From positions 234,985 through 298,984 of the forward strand of contig NZ_QVAI01000008.1 in assembly GCF_003427025.1 (NCBI RefSeq): DNA of 64,000 bases, read 5' to 3'. Source of the stretch: Jiangella endophytica (GTDB lineage: Bacteria > Actinomycetota > Actinomycetes > Jiangellales > Jiangellaceae). The notes under the pieces are model-generated. The model was not told the DNA's origin and did no database searches. It was given only the letters and a program-made list of their open reading frames with translations. The translations under genes were made by a program, and so were the position numbers. Below, in pieces: positions 51,605 to 60,909 of this stretch; the stretch's first letter is position 1; each line of letters begins with the position of its first letter.

Positions 51605-52710
51605 CGGGCACCTCCCTGGCCGGCCGGGACGGGATCACCGGTGTCGCCGGGCGCGCTGTCCGGCGGTGAGCCGGGTGGCGCGGAGCCGCCGCTGCCGCCG
51701 TCGCCGCCGAACCTGATGCGGCTGGCCTTCCGGTCGATCTGCCGGCGGGCGTAGATCGCGACGGCGGCGACGATGATGGTGCCGCGCAGCACGTCCTTGA
51801 AGAACGGGTCGACCGCGAGGATGTTGAACACGGTATCCAGCACGGCCAGGATCAGCACGCCGGCGATCGTCCCGCCGATGCCGCCGCGGCCGCCCATGAG
51901 CAGCGTCCCGCCGAGCACCACGGCCGCGATGGACTCCAGGTCGTAGCCGGAGTTGTAGACCAGCGCGCTGCCGGTGCCGAACCGGGCGGCGATGAGCAGG
52001 CCGGCGAGGCCCGCGGCGATCGAGCAGAGCACGTGCGCCGTCACGAGGACCCGGCCGGTGCGGATGCCGGACAGCCGCGCGACGTCCGCGCTGCCTCCGA
52101 CGGCGAACATGTGGTAGCCGGTGCGGGTCTTGCGCAGGAACAGGATGCCGGCGACCGCGACGAGCAGCATGACCAGCGTCGACAGCGGCACCGGGCCGAT
52201 GCGGCTGAAGCCGAACTGCTGGAAGGAGCTGGGCACCTCGCCGGCCGGGCCCTGATACTGGGTGTCCAGGTAGCCCTTGATGATGAGGCCGACGCCGAGC
52301 GTCGCGATGAACGGGTTGACCTTCAGCACCGACACGATGAGGCCGTTGCACAGGCCGATCGCTCCGGCCACCACCAGCACGGCGACGATCGCCAGCGGCA
52401 CCCGTGCGGGGTCGCCGTTCATCGTCGTCGCCGCGATCAGGCTGCTCAGCGCCATCACGTAACCGACGGACAGGTCCAGCGACCGGCACAGGATGACCAG
52501 CGTCTGGCCGATCGCGACGAACCCGAGCAGGCTCGAGCGGCTGAGGACGTCACGGGTGTTGGCGATGCTGAACAGGTTCTGGCCGTCCAGGGCCACCAGG
52601 ATCGCGCCGATGATCGTCACGCCGACCAGCGCCAGCCACACCAGCTCGGTGGCGCCCAGCCGGCGGCGGTCGGCCTTCCCGGTGCCGGCGACCGCGACCG
52701 CGCGGCTCAT
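51601..52710 (-). CDS. Sugar ABC transporter permease, RbsC type (Module C, first)
   Basis: A 369-residue permease. The core blocks are TLVILCRSLDLSVGYVMALS and LESIAAVVLGGTLLMGGRGG. It has a long hydrophilic Gly/Pro/Asp-rich C-terminal tail of about 45 residues that is not typical of the family. It overlaps the ATPase stop and the next permease start by 4 bp each, so the three genes are translationally coupled. Confidence 0.92.
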   Translation of the reverse strand: MSRAVAVAGTGKADRRRLGATELVWLALVGVTIIGAILVALDGQNLFSIANTRDVLSRSSLLGFVAIGQTLVILCRSLDLSVGYVMALSSLIAATTMNGDPARVPLAIVAVLVVAGAIGLCNGLIVSVLKVNPFIATLGVGLIIKGYLDTQYQGPAGEVPSSFQQFGFSRIGPVPLSTLVMLLVAVAGILFLRKTRTGYHMFAVGGSADVARLSGIRTGRVLVTAHVLCSIAAGLAGLLIAARFGTGSALVYNSGYDLESIAAVVLGGTLLMGGRGGIGGTIAGVLILAVLDTVFNILAVDPFFKDVLRGTIIVAAVAIYARRQIDRKASRIRFGGDGGSGGSAPPGSPPDSAPGDTGDPVPAGQGGAR

Positions 52711-54254
52711 CGTCGCGTCCCTTCCACGTCATGACCCGTGGCCAGTGCCATCACCGTCTCCTCGCCGAGATCCCCGGAGCCGCCCGTCAGTTCACCCGCG
52801 ACGCGGCCGTCCCGGAGGACGACGATGCGGTCGGCCATCCCGAGCACCTCGGGCAGCTCGGACGAGATCATCAGGATCGCCACGCCCTGCGCCGACAGCT
52901 CGCGCATGAGCGTGTAGACCCGCTCCTTCGCTCCGACGTCGATGCCGCGGGTGGGCTCGTCGAGCACGATCACCTTGGGCTCGGTGGCCAGCCACTTGGC
53001 CAGCACGACCTTCTGCTGGTTGCCGCCGGACAGGAACCGCACCTCCTGGCTGCTGCCACGCGAGACCAGCTCCAGCGACGACAGGATGCCGGGGATGCGG
53101 CGCGCCCCCTGCGCGGCGCGTCGCGGCAGGACGGCGTCGAGCACCAGCCGGGCGTTAGCGGCAATCGACTGGTTGAGCACCAGACCCTCGCCCTTGCGGT
53201 CCTCGGTGACCAGCGCCAGCCCGGCCCGCACCGCCTGACGCGGCGTCCGCGCGGTGAACGGGCGGCCGTCCAGCCGCACCGAACCGCGGGTGAACCGGTC
53301 GACGCCGAACAACGCGTGCGCGATCTCGGTGCGGCCGCTGCCCTGGAGCCCGGCCAGCGCCACGATCTCGCCGCCGCGGACCTGCAGGTCGATGCCGTCG
53401 AGCTGCTCGTTGCCGCCGCCCTGGATCTCCAGGCGGACGTCACCGGCCTCGGTGCCGGGCAGCTTGTCCGGGAAGAAGCTGGCGATCGGCCGGCCGACCA
53501 TCTTGCGGACCAGTTCGTCGGAGGTGATGTCGGCGGTGGCGACGGTGTCGACCAGCGAGCCGTCCTTGAGGATCGTCACCCGGTCGGACAGGTCGAAGAT
53601 CTCCTTGAGCCGGTGCGAGACGTAGAGGATGGCGACGCCGCGCTCCTTCAGCTTCGCGATGAGGCGGTAGAGCAGTTCCACCTCCTCGTCGGCCAGCGCG
53701 GCGGTCGGCTCGTCCATCGAGATGATCCGCGCGTCGTAGGACAGCGCCTTGACGATCTCGACGATCTGCTGGCCGGCCACCGACAGCGAGCTGACCCGGG
53801 TTTCCGGCCGCAGCCAGGTGAGGCCGAGGTCCTTCAGCAGCGCGGCCGTGTCGGCGTTCATCCGCCCGGCGTCGACCAGCCGGTTGCGGCGCGGCTCGCG
53901 GCCGAGGAACACGTTCTCGGCGACGGTCCGCTCCGGCAGCAGGTTGAACTCCTGGAAGACGGTGGACACACCGGCCTGCTGGGCCAGCAGCGGATGCTCG
54001 AAGCCGACCTGCTGCCCGTCCAGCTCGACGGTGCCGCCGTCGGCCTGGTAGACCCCGGCGAGGATCTTCATCAGTGTCGACTTTCCGGCGCCGTTCTCGC
54101 CGATGAGGGCGTGCACCTCGCCCGCACGCAGGTCGAGGTCGACGCCGTGCAGGACCTGCACGCCGAGGAACGACTTCTCGATGCCGCTCATCCGCAGCAG
54201 CGTCGTGGCGGAACTCGCCAGGCCGGCGCCCGCGGGGCTCGGGTCCGCCGTCAT
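52707..54254 (-). CDS. Sugar ABC transporter ATP-binding protein, RbsA type (Module C)
   Basis: A 515-residue double ABC ATPase. The first half has Walker A GENGAGKST, signature LSVAGQQ and Walker B ISMDEPTAAL. The second half has the usual degenerate GLQGSGRTE, LSGGNQQKVVLAKWL and VIVLDEPTRGID. ATG 54254 overlaps the Gfo/Idh stop by 4 bp; a longer frame to 54272 would run into that gene. It energises import through the two permeases downstream. Confidence 0.95.
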   Translation of the reverse strand: MTADPSPAGAGLASSATTLLRMSGIEKSFLGVQVLHGVDLDLRAGEVHALIGENGAGKSTLMKILAGVYQADGGTVELDGQQVGFEHPLLAQQAGVSTVFQEFNLLPERTVAENVFLGREPRRNRLVDAGRMNADTAALLKDLGLTWLRPETRVSSLSVAGQQIVEIVKALSYDARIISMDEPTAALADEEVELLYRLIAKLKERGVAILYVSHRLKEIFDLSDRVTILKDGSLVDTVATADITSDELVRKMVGRPIASFFPDKLPGTEAGDVRLEIQGGGNEQLDGIDLQVRGGEIVALAGLQGSGRTEIAHALFGVDRFTRGSVRLDGRPFTARTPRQAVRAGLALVTEDRKGEGLVLNQSIAANARLVLDAVLPRRAAQGARRIPGILSSLELVSRGSSQEVRFLSGGNQQKVVLAKWLATEPKVIVLDEPTRGIDVGAKERVYTLMRELSAQGVAILMISSELPEVLGMADRIVVLRDGRVAGELTGGSGDLGEETVMALATGHDVEGTRR

Positions 54255-55390
54255 TCCGGCACCTCCACCCACTCGCTCTCGCGGGCCGACGTCATGACGG
54301 CCTCGGCCAGACGGGCGGAGCGCAGGCCGTCGTCGAACGTGGGCAGGCCGTCGGGGACCTCGCCGCCGATGGCCGCCTGGGTGTCCGCGACGAACGCGTC
54401 GAAGCAGTCCTGGTAGCCCTGCGGGTGGCCGGCCGGGACCCGCGCGTACCGGGCGGCCGGCGAGCTGAGCGTCTCCGGGTCGCGCACCAGCTGGCTGCTG
54501 CGCTCACGGCCACCCCACCACAGCTGCTCCGGGTTCTCCTGGTCGAACGAGAGCGAGCCGCGGGAGCCGGAGACCTCGAGCAGCAGCCGGTTCTTGCGGC
54601 CGGCCGACACCTGGCTGACGACGACCGAGCCGATCGCGCCGCTCCTCGTGGCGAACTGGACGACGACGACGTCCTCGGTCGTGACGTCGCGCAGCGTCTC
54701 GACGCCGCGCACCTTGTTCACCGTCGACGACTGCGCCGAGAGGCGGGCGATCCGCTCCCCCGTCACGAACTCCAGCAGGTCGCACCAGTGCGAGCCGATG
54801 TCGCCGAACGCGCGGGTCGGGCCGCCGAGCTGCGGGTCCACCCGCCAGTTGTCGTCCGTCGGGCGCAGCAGCCAGTCCTGCAGGTAGCTGCCGTGGGCCA
54901 GGAAGATGCCGCCCACCTCGCCGGCACGGACCCGCTCGCGGGCCTCGCGGACCATCGGGTGGAAGCGGTAGACGAACGGGACGGCGGCGACCAGGCCGGC
55001 CTCGCGCGCCGCGGCCGTCATCGCCTCGGCCGCGTGCGACGAGGTCGCCAGCGGCTTCTCGCACACGACGTGCTTGCCGGCCTCGAGCGCCGCGAACACG
55101 ACCGGTTCGTGCAGGTGGTTGGGGGTACACACGTGAACGACGTCGACGTCGGCGTGGTCCAGGAGCTCGTCGAGGGTCGCGTAGACCGCGTCGGCCTGCA
55201 GCTCGCTCTGCGCCGCTGCCGCGCGCTCCGGGCTGGAGCCCACGGCTCCGACCACCCGTCCGCCGGCCACCTGGACCGACCGCGCGTGCACACGGCCCAT
55301 GAAGCCGGTCCCGACGATCGCCGCCCGGTAGCCCGCTTCGGGGAAGGAATTCTCACCGGCCGCGCGGTCTGTGATCGGAGTCACTGCCAT
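54251..55390 (-). CDS. Gfo/Idh/MocA family oxidoreductase (Module C)
   Basis: A 379-residue dehydrogenase. The Rossmann motif is AAIVGTGFMGRVHARSV, then HVCTPNHLHEPVVFAALEAG and the hallmark GKHVVCEKPLATSSHAAEAM. The C-terminal half has AFGDIGSHWCDLLEF with the substrate-site Asp/His. It is a paralogue of the 18889 protein, with matching phrases such as YLQDW and SGSRGSLSF. Here it is the first gene of the operon. The start ATG 55390 lies within about two bases of the predicted transcription start, so the message may be nearly leaderless, in line with the absence of a ribosome site. Confidence 0.9.
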   Translation of the reverse strand: MAVTPITDRAAGENSFPEAGYRAAIVGTGFMGRVHARSVQVAGGRVVGAVGSSPERAAAAQSELQADAVYATLDELLDHADVDVVHVCTPNHLHEPVVFAALEAGKHVVCEKPLATSSHAAEAMTAAAREAGLVAAVPFVYRFHPMVREARERVRAGEVGGIFLAHGSYLQDWLLRPTDDNWRVDPQLGGPTRAFGDIGSHWCDLLEFVTGERIARLSAQSSTVNKVRGVETLRDVTTEDVVVVQFATRSGAIGSVVVSQVSAGRKNRLLLEVSGSRGSLSFDQENPEQLWWGGRERSSQLVRDPETLSSPAARYARVPAGHPQGYQDCFDAFVADTQAAIGGEVPDGLPTFDDGLRSARLAEAVMTSARESEWVEVPE

Positions 55391-55398
55391 GTCAGAGG

Positions 55399-55436
55399 AA
55401 CTTAGAGGCACTTTTGCGTGCACGTCAAGCAAAAGT
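55399..55436. promoter_or_regulatory. Module C promoter with overlapping ROK operator
   Basis: On the minus strand TTGACG and TAAGTT are 18 bases apart (55399-55428). The inverted repeat ACTTTTGC-N11-GCAAAAGT (55410-55436) covers the -35 box. It lies between the divergent Gfo/Idh and ROK genes, so one regulator could control both. Confidence 0.65.
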
Positions 55437-55501
55437 TGCACGGCTGTTACCGCATGTGCGGATGTTGCACAGAAGGAAGTCTGGTGTGTTTCACTAGTGG
55501 C

Positions 55502-56737
55502 ATGCTCGAAGGCGTAGGCGTCACGACGTCACGGCCGGCAAACGTGCTGCCAGACGGCTCCTCGATGTACTCGGCGGGCTCGTTGTTCCAATTGCTGCGC
55601 GACGGCCGGCCGCGTACGCGCGCCGAACTGGCCGCCGAGACCGGGCTGGCCCGCTCCACCGTCACCCAGCGCGTCGACGCCCTGATGGCGAGCAACCTGA
55701 TCGGCCCCGCCGACAAGGCCGCCTCCACCGGAGGCCGGCCACCCACGCGGTTCGCCTTCAACCCCAACGCCCGCTACGCGCTGGCCGCCGACATCGGCGC
55801 CACGCACGCACGCCTGGCGCTCACCGATCTGGCCGCCGACGTCCTCGCCCAGGCCGCCGACGACCTGCTGGTCGCCGCCGGCCCCGAGACCGTCCTCGAC
55901 TGGATCGACCGGGTCGGCCACGAACTCATCCAGCAGGCCGGCCGCGACCCCGCCGATCTCCTCGGCGTCGGCATCGGCCTGCCCGGACCGGTCGAGCACT
56001 CGACCGGCCGCCCGGTCAGCCCGCCGATCATGCCCGGCTGGGACGGCTTCGACGTGCAGGGCTACCTGCAGGATCGGTTCGGCGCGGTCTCGCTGGTCGA
56101 CAACGACGTGAACATCATGGCGCTCGGGGAGCACCACGTCGCCTGGAGCGACGCGCCGCACATGATGTTCGTCAAGGTCGCGACCGGTATCGGCAGCGGC
56201 CTGATCAGCGACGGCCGGCTGCACCGCGGCGCCCAGGGCGCCGCCGGCGACATGGGCCACCTCCAGCTGCCGCACGGCACCGACGTCGTCTGCCGCTGCG
56301 GCAACACCGGCTGCCTCGAGGCCGTCGCCAGCGGCGCGGCCATCGCTGCCAAGCTGGCGGCGCGCGGCATCGAGGCCTCCTCCAGCTTCGACGTCGTCGG
56401 GCTGGCCCGAGGCGGCAACATCGAGGCGCTGCAGTTGCTGCGGCAGGCCGGGCGCGACATCGGCGAGGTGCTGGCCGCCGCGGTGAGCCTGTTCAACCCG
56501 TCGGTCATCGTCATCGGCGGCTCGCTCTCCCAGGCCGGCGAGCACCTCATCGCCGGCGTCCGCGAGATCGTCTACCGGCGGTCGCTGCCGCTGGCCACCC
56601 AGGACCTGCGCATCGTCCAGTCCAGCACCGGCGACCGCGCCGGCATCATCGGCGCCGCCGTCATGGTCATCGACCACGCGCTGGCACCCGCCCAGGTCGA
56701 CCTCCTCATGTCGGCCGCGCCCACCGCCGCCGGCTGA
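55502..56737 (+). CDS. ROK family transcriptional regulator (Module C)
   Basis: A 411-residue ROK protein, divergent from the Module C operon. The winged helix (TRAELAAETGLARSTVTQRV) begins near residue 42; the ROK half has ALAADIGATHARLALTD, SLVDNDVNIMALGEHH, GDMGHLQLPH and the zinc motif CRCGNTGCLE. The DIGATH stretch is closer to a working kinase than in the Module A regulator, but a helix-turn-helix is present. ATG 55502 is the likely start, with a weak ribosome site; ATG 55567 (MYSAGSLFQLL) is an alternative just before the DNA-binding part. It probably binds the inverted repeat at 55410. Confidence 0.9.
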   Translation: MLEGVGVTTSRPANVLPDGSSMYSAGSLFQLLRDGRPRTRAELAAETGLARSTVTQRVDALMASNLIGPADKAASTGGRPPTRFAFNPNARYALAADIGATHARLALTDLAADVLAQAADDLLVAAGPETVLDWIDRVGHELIQQAGRDPADLLGVGIGLPGPVEHSTGRPVSPPIMPGWDGFDVQGYLQDRFGAVSLVDNDVNIMALGEHHVAWSDAPHMMFVKVATGIGSGLISDGRLHRGAQGAAGDMGHLQLPHGTDVVCRCGNTGCLEAVASGAAIAAKLAARGIEASSSFDVVGLARGGNIEALQLLRQAGRDIGEVLAAAVSLFNPSVIVIGGSLSQAGEHLIAGVREIVYRRSLPLATQDLRIVQSSTGDRAGIIGAAVMVIDHALAPAQVDLLMSAAPTAAG

Positions 56738-56753
56738 CCCGTCCGTCCCACGC

Positions 56754-56834
56754 TCCGAGTTGATCTTGGAGTTGTTCGTCCATCAATCGGACATATCGGA
56801 CGCCGGAGCCGAACAACTCCAAGATCGACTCGGA
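56754..56834. repeat. Long palindrome, GTTGATC-type copy 3
   Basis: Arms of 25 bp with one mismatch; the left arm reads TCCGAGTTGATCTTGGAG and continues TTGTTCG. The loop carries CGGACATATCGGAC. It lies between the convergent ROK and FMN reductase genes and can act as a terminator for both. Confidence 0.8.
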
Positions 56835-56851
56835 GGGGTGGCGGGCTGGGG

Positions 56852-57487
56852 TCAGTTCTCCGCGAGCAGTTGCTCGAACGGCGTCGGCACCGCGAACGGG
56901 TCGGCCGCCTGCCGGGGCTCGCGACCGGCCACCAGCTCCGCGAACTCGCGCGCACCCCGTTCGATGCGCCGCGTCAGCCCGGTCGGCACACCGTCGCCGT
57001 CGCCGTCGCCCTCCGCACCCCAGTCAGACGTCGCCGCGTACACCGCCGTCGGCACGACGATCGCGTGCAGGTACGTGAACAGCGGCCGCATCGCATGCTC
57101 CAGCGCCAGCGAGTGCCGCTCGGTCCCGCCGGTCGCGCCGAGCAGCACCGGCATCGCCTCGAGCGCGTCGTCGTCGACCACGTCGAAGAACGTCTTGAAC
57201 AAGCCGCTGTACGAGGCGGTGAAGATCGGCGACACCGCGATCAGCCCGTCGGCCGTCGTCACCGCCTCGATCGCCTGCGCCAGCGACGCGCTCGGGAAGC
57301 CGCTGAGCAGATGGTTCGTGAGATCGTGCGCGTGCTCGCGCAGCTCGACGACCCGCAGGTCGACGTCGACGTCGCCGGCGGCGAACCGGCGGCCGGCCGC
57401 GTCGGCGAGCCGGTCGGCCAGCAGCCGCGTCGACGACGGCTGACGCAGCCCCGCCGACACGACCGCGATGCGGCGCGACGTCGTCAC
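56852..57487 (-). CDS. NAD(P)H-dependent FMN reductase, CE1759-like
   Basis: A 211-residue flavodoxin-like reductase. RRIAVVSAGLRQPSSTRLLAD is the FMN phosphate loop; DGLIAVSPIFTASYSGLFKTFFD is the second flavin contact block, and VLLGATGGTERHSLALEHAMRP is conserved in partner reductases of LLM enzymes. It would supply reduced FMN to the monooxygenase encoded just upstream. ATG 57487 overlaps the LLM stop by 4 bp, which supports a two-component system. A short Gly/Asp repeat (EGDGDGDGV) is an unusual detail near residue 165. Confidence 0.9.
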   Translation of the reverse strand: MTTSRRIAVVSAGLRQPSSTRLLADRLADAAGRRFAAGDVDVDLRVVELREHAHDLTNHLLSGFPSASLAQAIEAVTTADGLIAVSPIFTASYSGLFKTFFDVVDDDALEAMPVLLGATGGTERHSLALEHAMRPLFTYLHAIVVPTAVYAATSDWGAEGDGDGDGVPTGLTRRIERGAREFAELVAGREPRQAADPFAVPTPFEQLLAEN

Positions 57488-58632
57488 CGGCCCGCCTCCG
57501 CGTTCTCGGCCGTCCGGCCGGTGACGTCGTCGTCGGCGTGCACCGTCGCGTCGCGTGCACCGCCGGCCGCCGCGACCAGCGACGCGTGCGTCGGTGCGTC
57601 GGGGATGTGGGCGGGCCGGCCGGCGGCCATCTCGCGGCGCAGCACCGGCACGACCTCGGTGCCGAGGAGCTCGATCTGCTCCAGGACGATGTCCAGCGGC
57701 AGGCCCGCGTGGTCCATCAGGAACAGCTGGCGCTGGTAGTGGCCGACGTCGTCGCGCATGGCCGCGTACCGGTCGATGACCTGCTGCGGGCTGCCCACCG
57801 TCAGCGGCGTCTGGTCCATGAACTCCTCAAGCGAGGGGCCGTGTCCGTACACCGGCGCGACGTCGAAGTAGGGCCGGAACTCGCGGATCGCGTCCTGCGA
57901 GTTGGGCCGCATGAACACCTGCCCGCCGAGCCCGACGATCGCGGTGTCGGCCGGGCCGTGGCCGTAGTGCTCGAAGCGGCGGCGGTACAGGCCCACCATC
58001 TGCTTCGTGTGCGACATCGGCCAGAAGATGTTGTTGTGGAAGAAGCCGTCGCCGTAGTAAGCGGCCTGCTCCGCGATCTCCGGGCTGCGGATCGAGCCGT
58101 GCCAGACGAACGGCGGCACGCCGTCCAGCGGCCGCGGCGTCGAGGTGAAACCCTGCAGCGGGGTGCGGAACCGGCCCTGCCAGTCGACGACGTCCTCGCG
58201 CCACAGCCGGTGCAGCAGCGCGTAGTTCTCGACCGCCAGCGCGATGCCGTCGCGGATGTCCTTGCCGAACCACGGGTACACCGGGCCGGTGTTGCCGCGG
58301 CCCATCATGAGGTCGACCCGGCCGTCGGTGAGGTGCTGCAGCTTGGCGTAGTTCTCCGCGATCAGCACCGGGTCGGTCGTCGTGATCAGCGTCGTCGCCG
58401 TCGAGAGGATGATCCGCTCGGTCTGCGCGCCGATGTAGGCCAGCGTCGTCGTCGGCGCCGACGCGATGAACGGGGGGTTGTGGTGCTCGCCTGTGGCGAA
58501 GACGTCCAGGCCGACCTCCTCGGCCTTCTTCGCGATCGCGACCGTCGCCTTGATCCGCTCGTGCTCGGTCGGCGTCCGCCCCGTGGTGGGATCGGTGGTC
58601 ACGTCCCCCACCGTGAAGATCCCGAACTGCAT
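57484..58632 (-). CDS. LLM class flavin-dependent oxidoreductase, CE1758-like
   Basis: A 382-residue luciferase-like TIM-barrel monooxygenase starting MQFGIFTVGDVTTDPTTGRT at ATG 58632. Characteristic blocks are GLDVFATGEHHNPPFIASAP, RIILSTATTLITTTDPVLIA, GRVDLMMGRGNTGPVYPW and FVWHGSIRSPEIAEQAAYYG. It uses reduced FMN and oxygen on an unknown substrate. It is paired with its reductase by a 4-bp overlap. A GTTGAC-GT-GTCAAC palindrome 26 bases upstream covers the probable transcription start, so a MarR-type repressor is likely (inference). Confidence 0.92.
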   Translation of the reverse strand: MQFGIFTVGDVTTDPTTGRTPTEHERIKATVAIAKKAEEVGLDVFATGEHHNPPFIASAPTTTLAYIGAQTERIILSTATTLITTTDPVLIAENYAKLQHLTDGRVDLMMGRGNTGPVYPWFGKDIRDGIALAVENYALLHRLWREDVVDWQGRFRTPLQGFTSTPRPLDGVPPFVWHGSIRSPEIAEQAAYYGDGFFHNNIFWPMSHTKQMVGLYRRRFEHYGHGPADTAIVGLGGQVFMRPNSQDAIREFRPYFDVAPVYGHGPSLEEFMDQTPLTVGSPQQVIDRYAAMRDDVGHYQRQLFLMDHAGLPLDIVLEQIELLGTEVVPVLRREMAAGRPAHIPDAPTHASLVAAAGGARDATVHADDDVTGRTAENAEAGR

Positions 58633-58657
58633 CTCGCGTCACTCCCTCTCGCCGACT

Positions 58658-58671
58658 GTTGACGTGTCAAC
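58658..58671. promoter_or_regulatory. TTGAC-type operator upstream of the LLM gene
   Basis: GTTGACGTGTCAAC has 6-bp arms. A candidate -10 element (TAGATT, minus strand, 58674-58679) is directly upstream, so a bound repressor would block the start. A similar site is at 61037. Confidence 0.55.
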
Positions 58672-58803
58672 CAAATCTAACCGCCACAACCGGCCGGTGC
58701 GTGCCCGTATTCCAGGGTGACACGCGCAGCGCCCCTCGCCCAGCCGCGGCGCCGGCCGCTGACCGACCGCTGACCGGCCGTGGAGCGGTGCGTGGGCACA
58801 CCG

Positions 58804-60183
58804 TCAGCCGTGCAGGCGCTCGCGCGCCGCGGCGTAGGCTTCGCGTACCCGGGCGTTGGCGCCCGCCTCGACCGTCGTCTCCACCTCGAGCGGCCAGGCC
58901 GGCGGCGCCGCGGCGCCGGAGAGCGCCCATGCGGCCTGCCGGGCGGCGCCGAGCGCGACGTACTCCCCCGGCGCCGGCACGACGACCGGCGTGCCGAACA
59001 CCTCGGCGGCGACGGCCCGGACCGCCTCCGACTTCGCCGCGCCACCGATCAGCAGCACCCGCCGCACCGTCACGCCCTGTGCGGCCAGCGCGTCGACGCC
59101 GTCGGCGAGGCCGCAGAGCATGCCCTCGACGGCGGCCCGGGCGAGGTTCCGCGGGGTCATCGCGGCGCGGGTGAGGTTGACCAGCGACCCGGTCGCGTCG
59201 GGCAGGTCGGGCGTGCGCTCGCCGTCGAGGTACGGCAGCAGCACCAGGCCGCTGGCGCCGGACTCCGCCTCCAGCGCCAGCCGGTCCAGCCCGGCGAGGT
59301 CGGTGCCCAGCAACGTCGCCGCCGCGGTCAGCACACGGGCGGCGTTGAGCGTCGCGACGAGCGGCAGGTGCCGCCCGGTGGCGTCGGCGAACCCGGCGAC
59401 GGTGCCGGTGGGGTCGGCCACCGGCGCTTCCGAGACGGCGAACGCGGTGCCGCTCGTCCCGAGCGACACGACGACGTCGCCCGGCTCCAGCGTCAGGCCC
59501 AGCGCCGCGCCCATGTTGTCGCCGGTGCCGGGCGCGATGGCCGCGCCGGACGCCGTCGACCCCGTCACCTCGGCGGGCGCGGCCACCCGCGGCACGCCGA
59601 TGGTCCGGCCGAAGCCCAGTTCCAGCAGGTCGGAGCGGTACTCGTTGGTCGCCGCGGACCAGTAGCCGGTGCCGGAGGCGTCGCCGCGATCGGTGACCGC
59701 CTCGTCCGGCCGGCCGGCCAGACGCCAGCTGAGGTAGTCGTGCGGGAGCATGACCCGCTCGACGCGACCCGCGTTCTCCGGCTCGTGCCGGGCCAGCCAG
59801 CGCAGCTTGGTGACGGTGAAGCTGGCGACGGGGACCAGCCCGACGGCCTCGGCCCACGCGGCGGGGCCGCCCAGCTCCGCCGTCAGGTCGCGGGCGGCGC
59901 CGGCCGAGCGGGTGTCGTTCCACAGCAGCGCCGGCCGCACCACCTCGCCGGCGTCGTCGAGCACGACCATGCCGTGCTGCTGCCCGCCGACGGCGACCGC
60001 CGCGGCCCGGTCGAGCAGGCCGCCGCCGGCCTGCCTCAGGGCGTCCCACCAGGCGCGGGGGTCGACCTCGGTGCCGTCGGGATGGTCGGCCCGCCCGGTC
60101 CCGACCACGGCGCCGGAGTCGGCGTCGACGAGCACGACCTTGCAGGACTGAGTGGACGAATCGATGCCGGCGACGAGGGTCAT
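58804..60183 (-). CDS. xylB: Xylulokinase
   Basis: A 459-residue FGGY-family sugar kinase that phosphorylates D-xylulose with ATP in the cytosol. The N-terminus has the ATP loop [31 protein letters not shown] is the substrate block of xylulokinases, [14 protein letters not shown] follows, and the C-terminal half has [31 protein letters not shown] and [20 protein letters not shown]. Length fits the short actinobacterial form. It follows the DsbA-type gene by about 50 bp on the same strand. No xylose isomerase gene is next to it; the LacI regulator and sugar importer beyond 61286 suggest a pentose locus. Confidence 0.92.
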   Translation of the reverse strand: MTLVAGIDSSTQSCKVVLVDADSGAVVGTGRADHPDGTEVDPRAWWDALRQAGGGLLDRAAAVAVGGQQHGMVVLDDAGEVVRPALLWNDTRSAGAARDLTAELGGPAAWAEAVGLVPVASFTVTKLRWLARHEPENAGRVERVMLPHDYLSWRLAGRPDEAVTDRGDASGTGYWSAATNEYRSDLLELGFGRTIGVPRVAAPAEVTGSTASGAAIAPGTGDNMGAALGLTLEPGDVVVSLGTSGTAFAVSEAPVADPTGTVAGFADATGRHLPLVATLNAARVLTAAATLLGTDLAGLDRLALEAESGASGLVLLPYLDGERTPDLPDATGSLVNLTRAAMTPRNLARAAVEGMLCGLADGVDALAAQGVTVRRVLLIGGAAKSEAVRAVAAEVFGTPVVVPAPGEYVALGAARQAAWALSGAAAPPAWPLEVETTVEAGANARVREAYAAARERLHG

Positions 60184-60232
60184 GCCCGCATCATGCCCGC
60201 CGCGGCGGGGCGTCCGCGACGCCGGGTTGGCG

Positions 60233-60883
60233 TTACGCGGTGGGCGCGGCCGCCCGGCTGTAGGCCTCGGCGAGGGCGCCGTCGAACACCTCGACCGGCT
60301 GCGCGCCGGCGACGCCGTGCGTGCGGCCCATCACGAAGAACGGGACGCCGCTGGCGCCGAACTGGCGGGCGAGGTCGATCTCCGCGCGGACGTCGTCGGC
60401 GTAGTCGTCGCCGTCGAGGACCCGGCGCGCCTCGTCGGCAGGCACACCCACCTCCGCGGCCAGCCGGACCACGTTCTCCGGCGTGCCCAGGTGCACGGAC
60501 TCGATGAGGTGGGCGCGCATCAGACGCTCGTGCAGCTGCGGCCCGGCCCCGTGCTCGCGGGCCAGGTGCGCCACCCGGTGCGCGTCGAACGTGTTCGCGA
60601 CCCGCGCGGTGTCGAGGTGGTACTCCAGCCCCTCGGCCGCCGCGAGCGTCGTGACCCGCTCGTTCATCTCGACGACCTGCTCGGCGCTGACGCCGTACTT
60701 CGTCCGCAGGCTCTCCGACACCGGGCCGTCGGCGCCAGGGGGCGTCGACGGGTCCAGCTGGAAGCTGCGCCACACGATCTCGACGTCGCCGGCGTGCGCG
60801 AACCGGCTCAGAGCGGTCTCGAGCCGCCGCTTGCCGATGTAGCACCACGGGCAGACGAAGTCCGACCACACCTCGACCAACAC
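60233..60883 (-). CDS. DsbA family oxidoreductase, FrnE type
   Basis: A 216-residue cytosolic thioredoxin-fold protein with the active-site motif [15 protein letters not shown] close to the N-terminus and a large helical insertion (residues about 60-160). The cis-Pro loop is [12 protein letters not shown]. FrnE-like proteins act as disulfide isomerases or in oxidative-stress and polyketide pathways. Start GTG 60883 has GAGGAG nine bases upstream; the frame extends to 60937 without support. It lies 26 bp after a 40-codon gene for a peptide with two Cys, and may act on it. Confidence 0.9.
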   Translation of the reverse strand: MLVEVWSDFVCPWCYIGKRRLETALSRFAHAGDVEIVWRSFQLDPSTPPGADGPVSESLRTKYGVSAEQVVEMNERVTTLAAAEGLEYHLDTARVANTFDAHRVAHLAREHGAGPQLHERLMRAHLIESVHLGTPENVVRLAAEVGVPADEARRVLDGDDYADDVRAEIDLARQFGASGVPFFVMGRTHGVAGAQPVEVFDGALAEAYSRAAAPTA

Positions 60884-60909
60884 TGGTGTTCTCTCCTCGT
60901 TCGGGGGTT

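Noticed and set aside
58804..60183. FGGY kinase as glycerol kinase or rhamnulokinase
   Set aside because: The GGQQHGMV and [12 protein letters not shown] blocks and the short length fit xylulokinase better.
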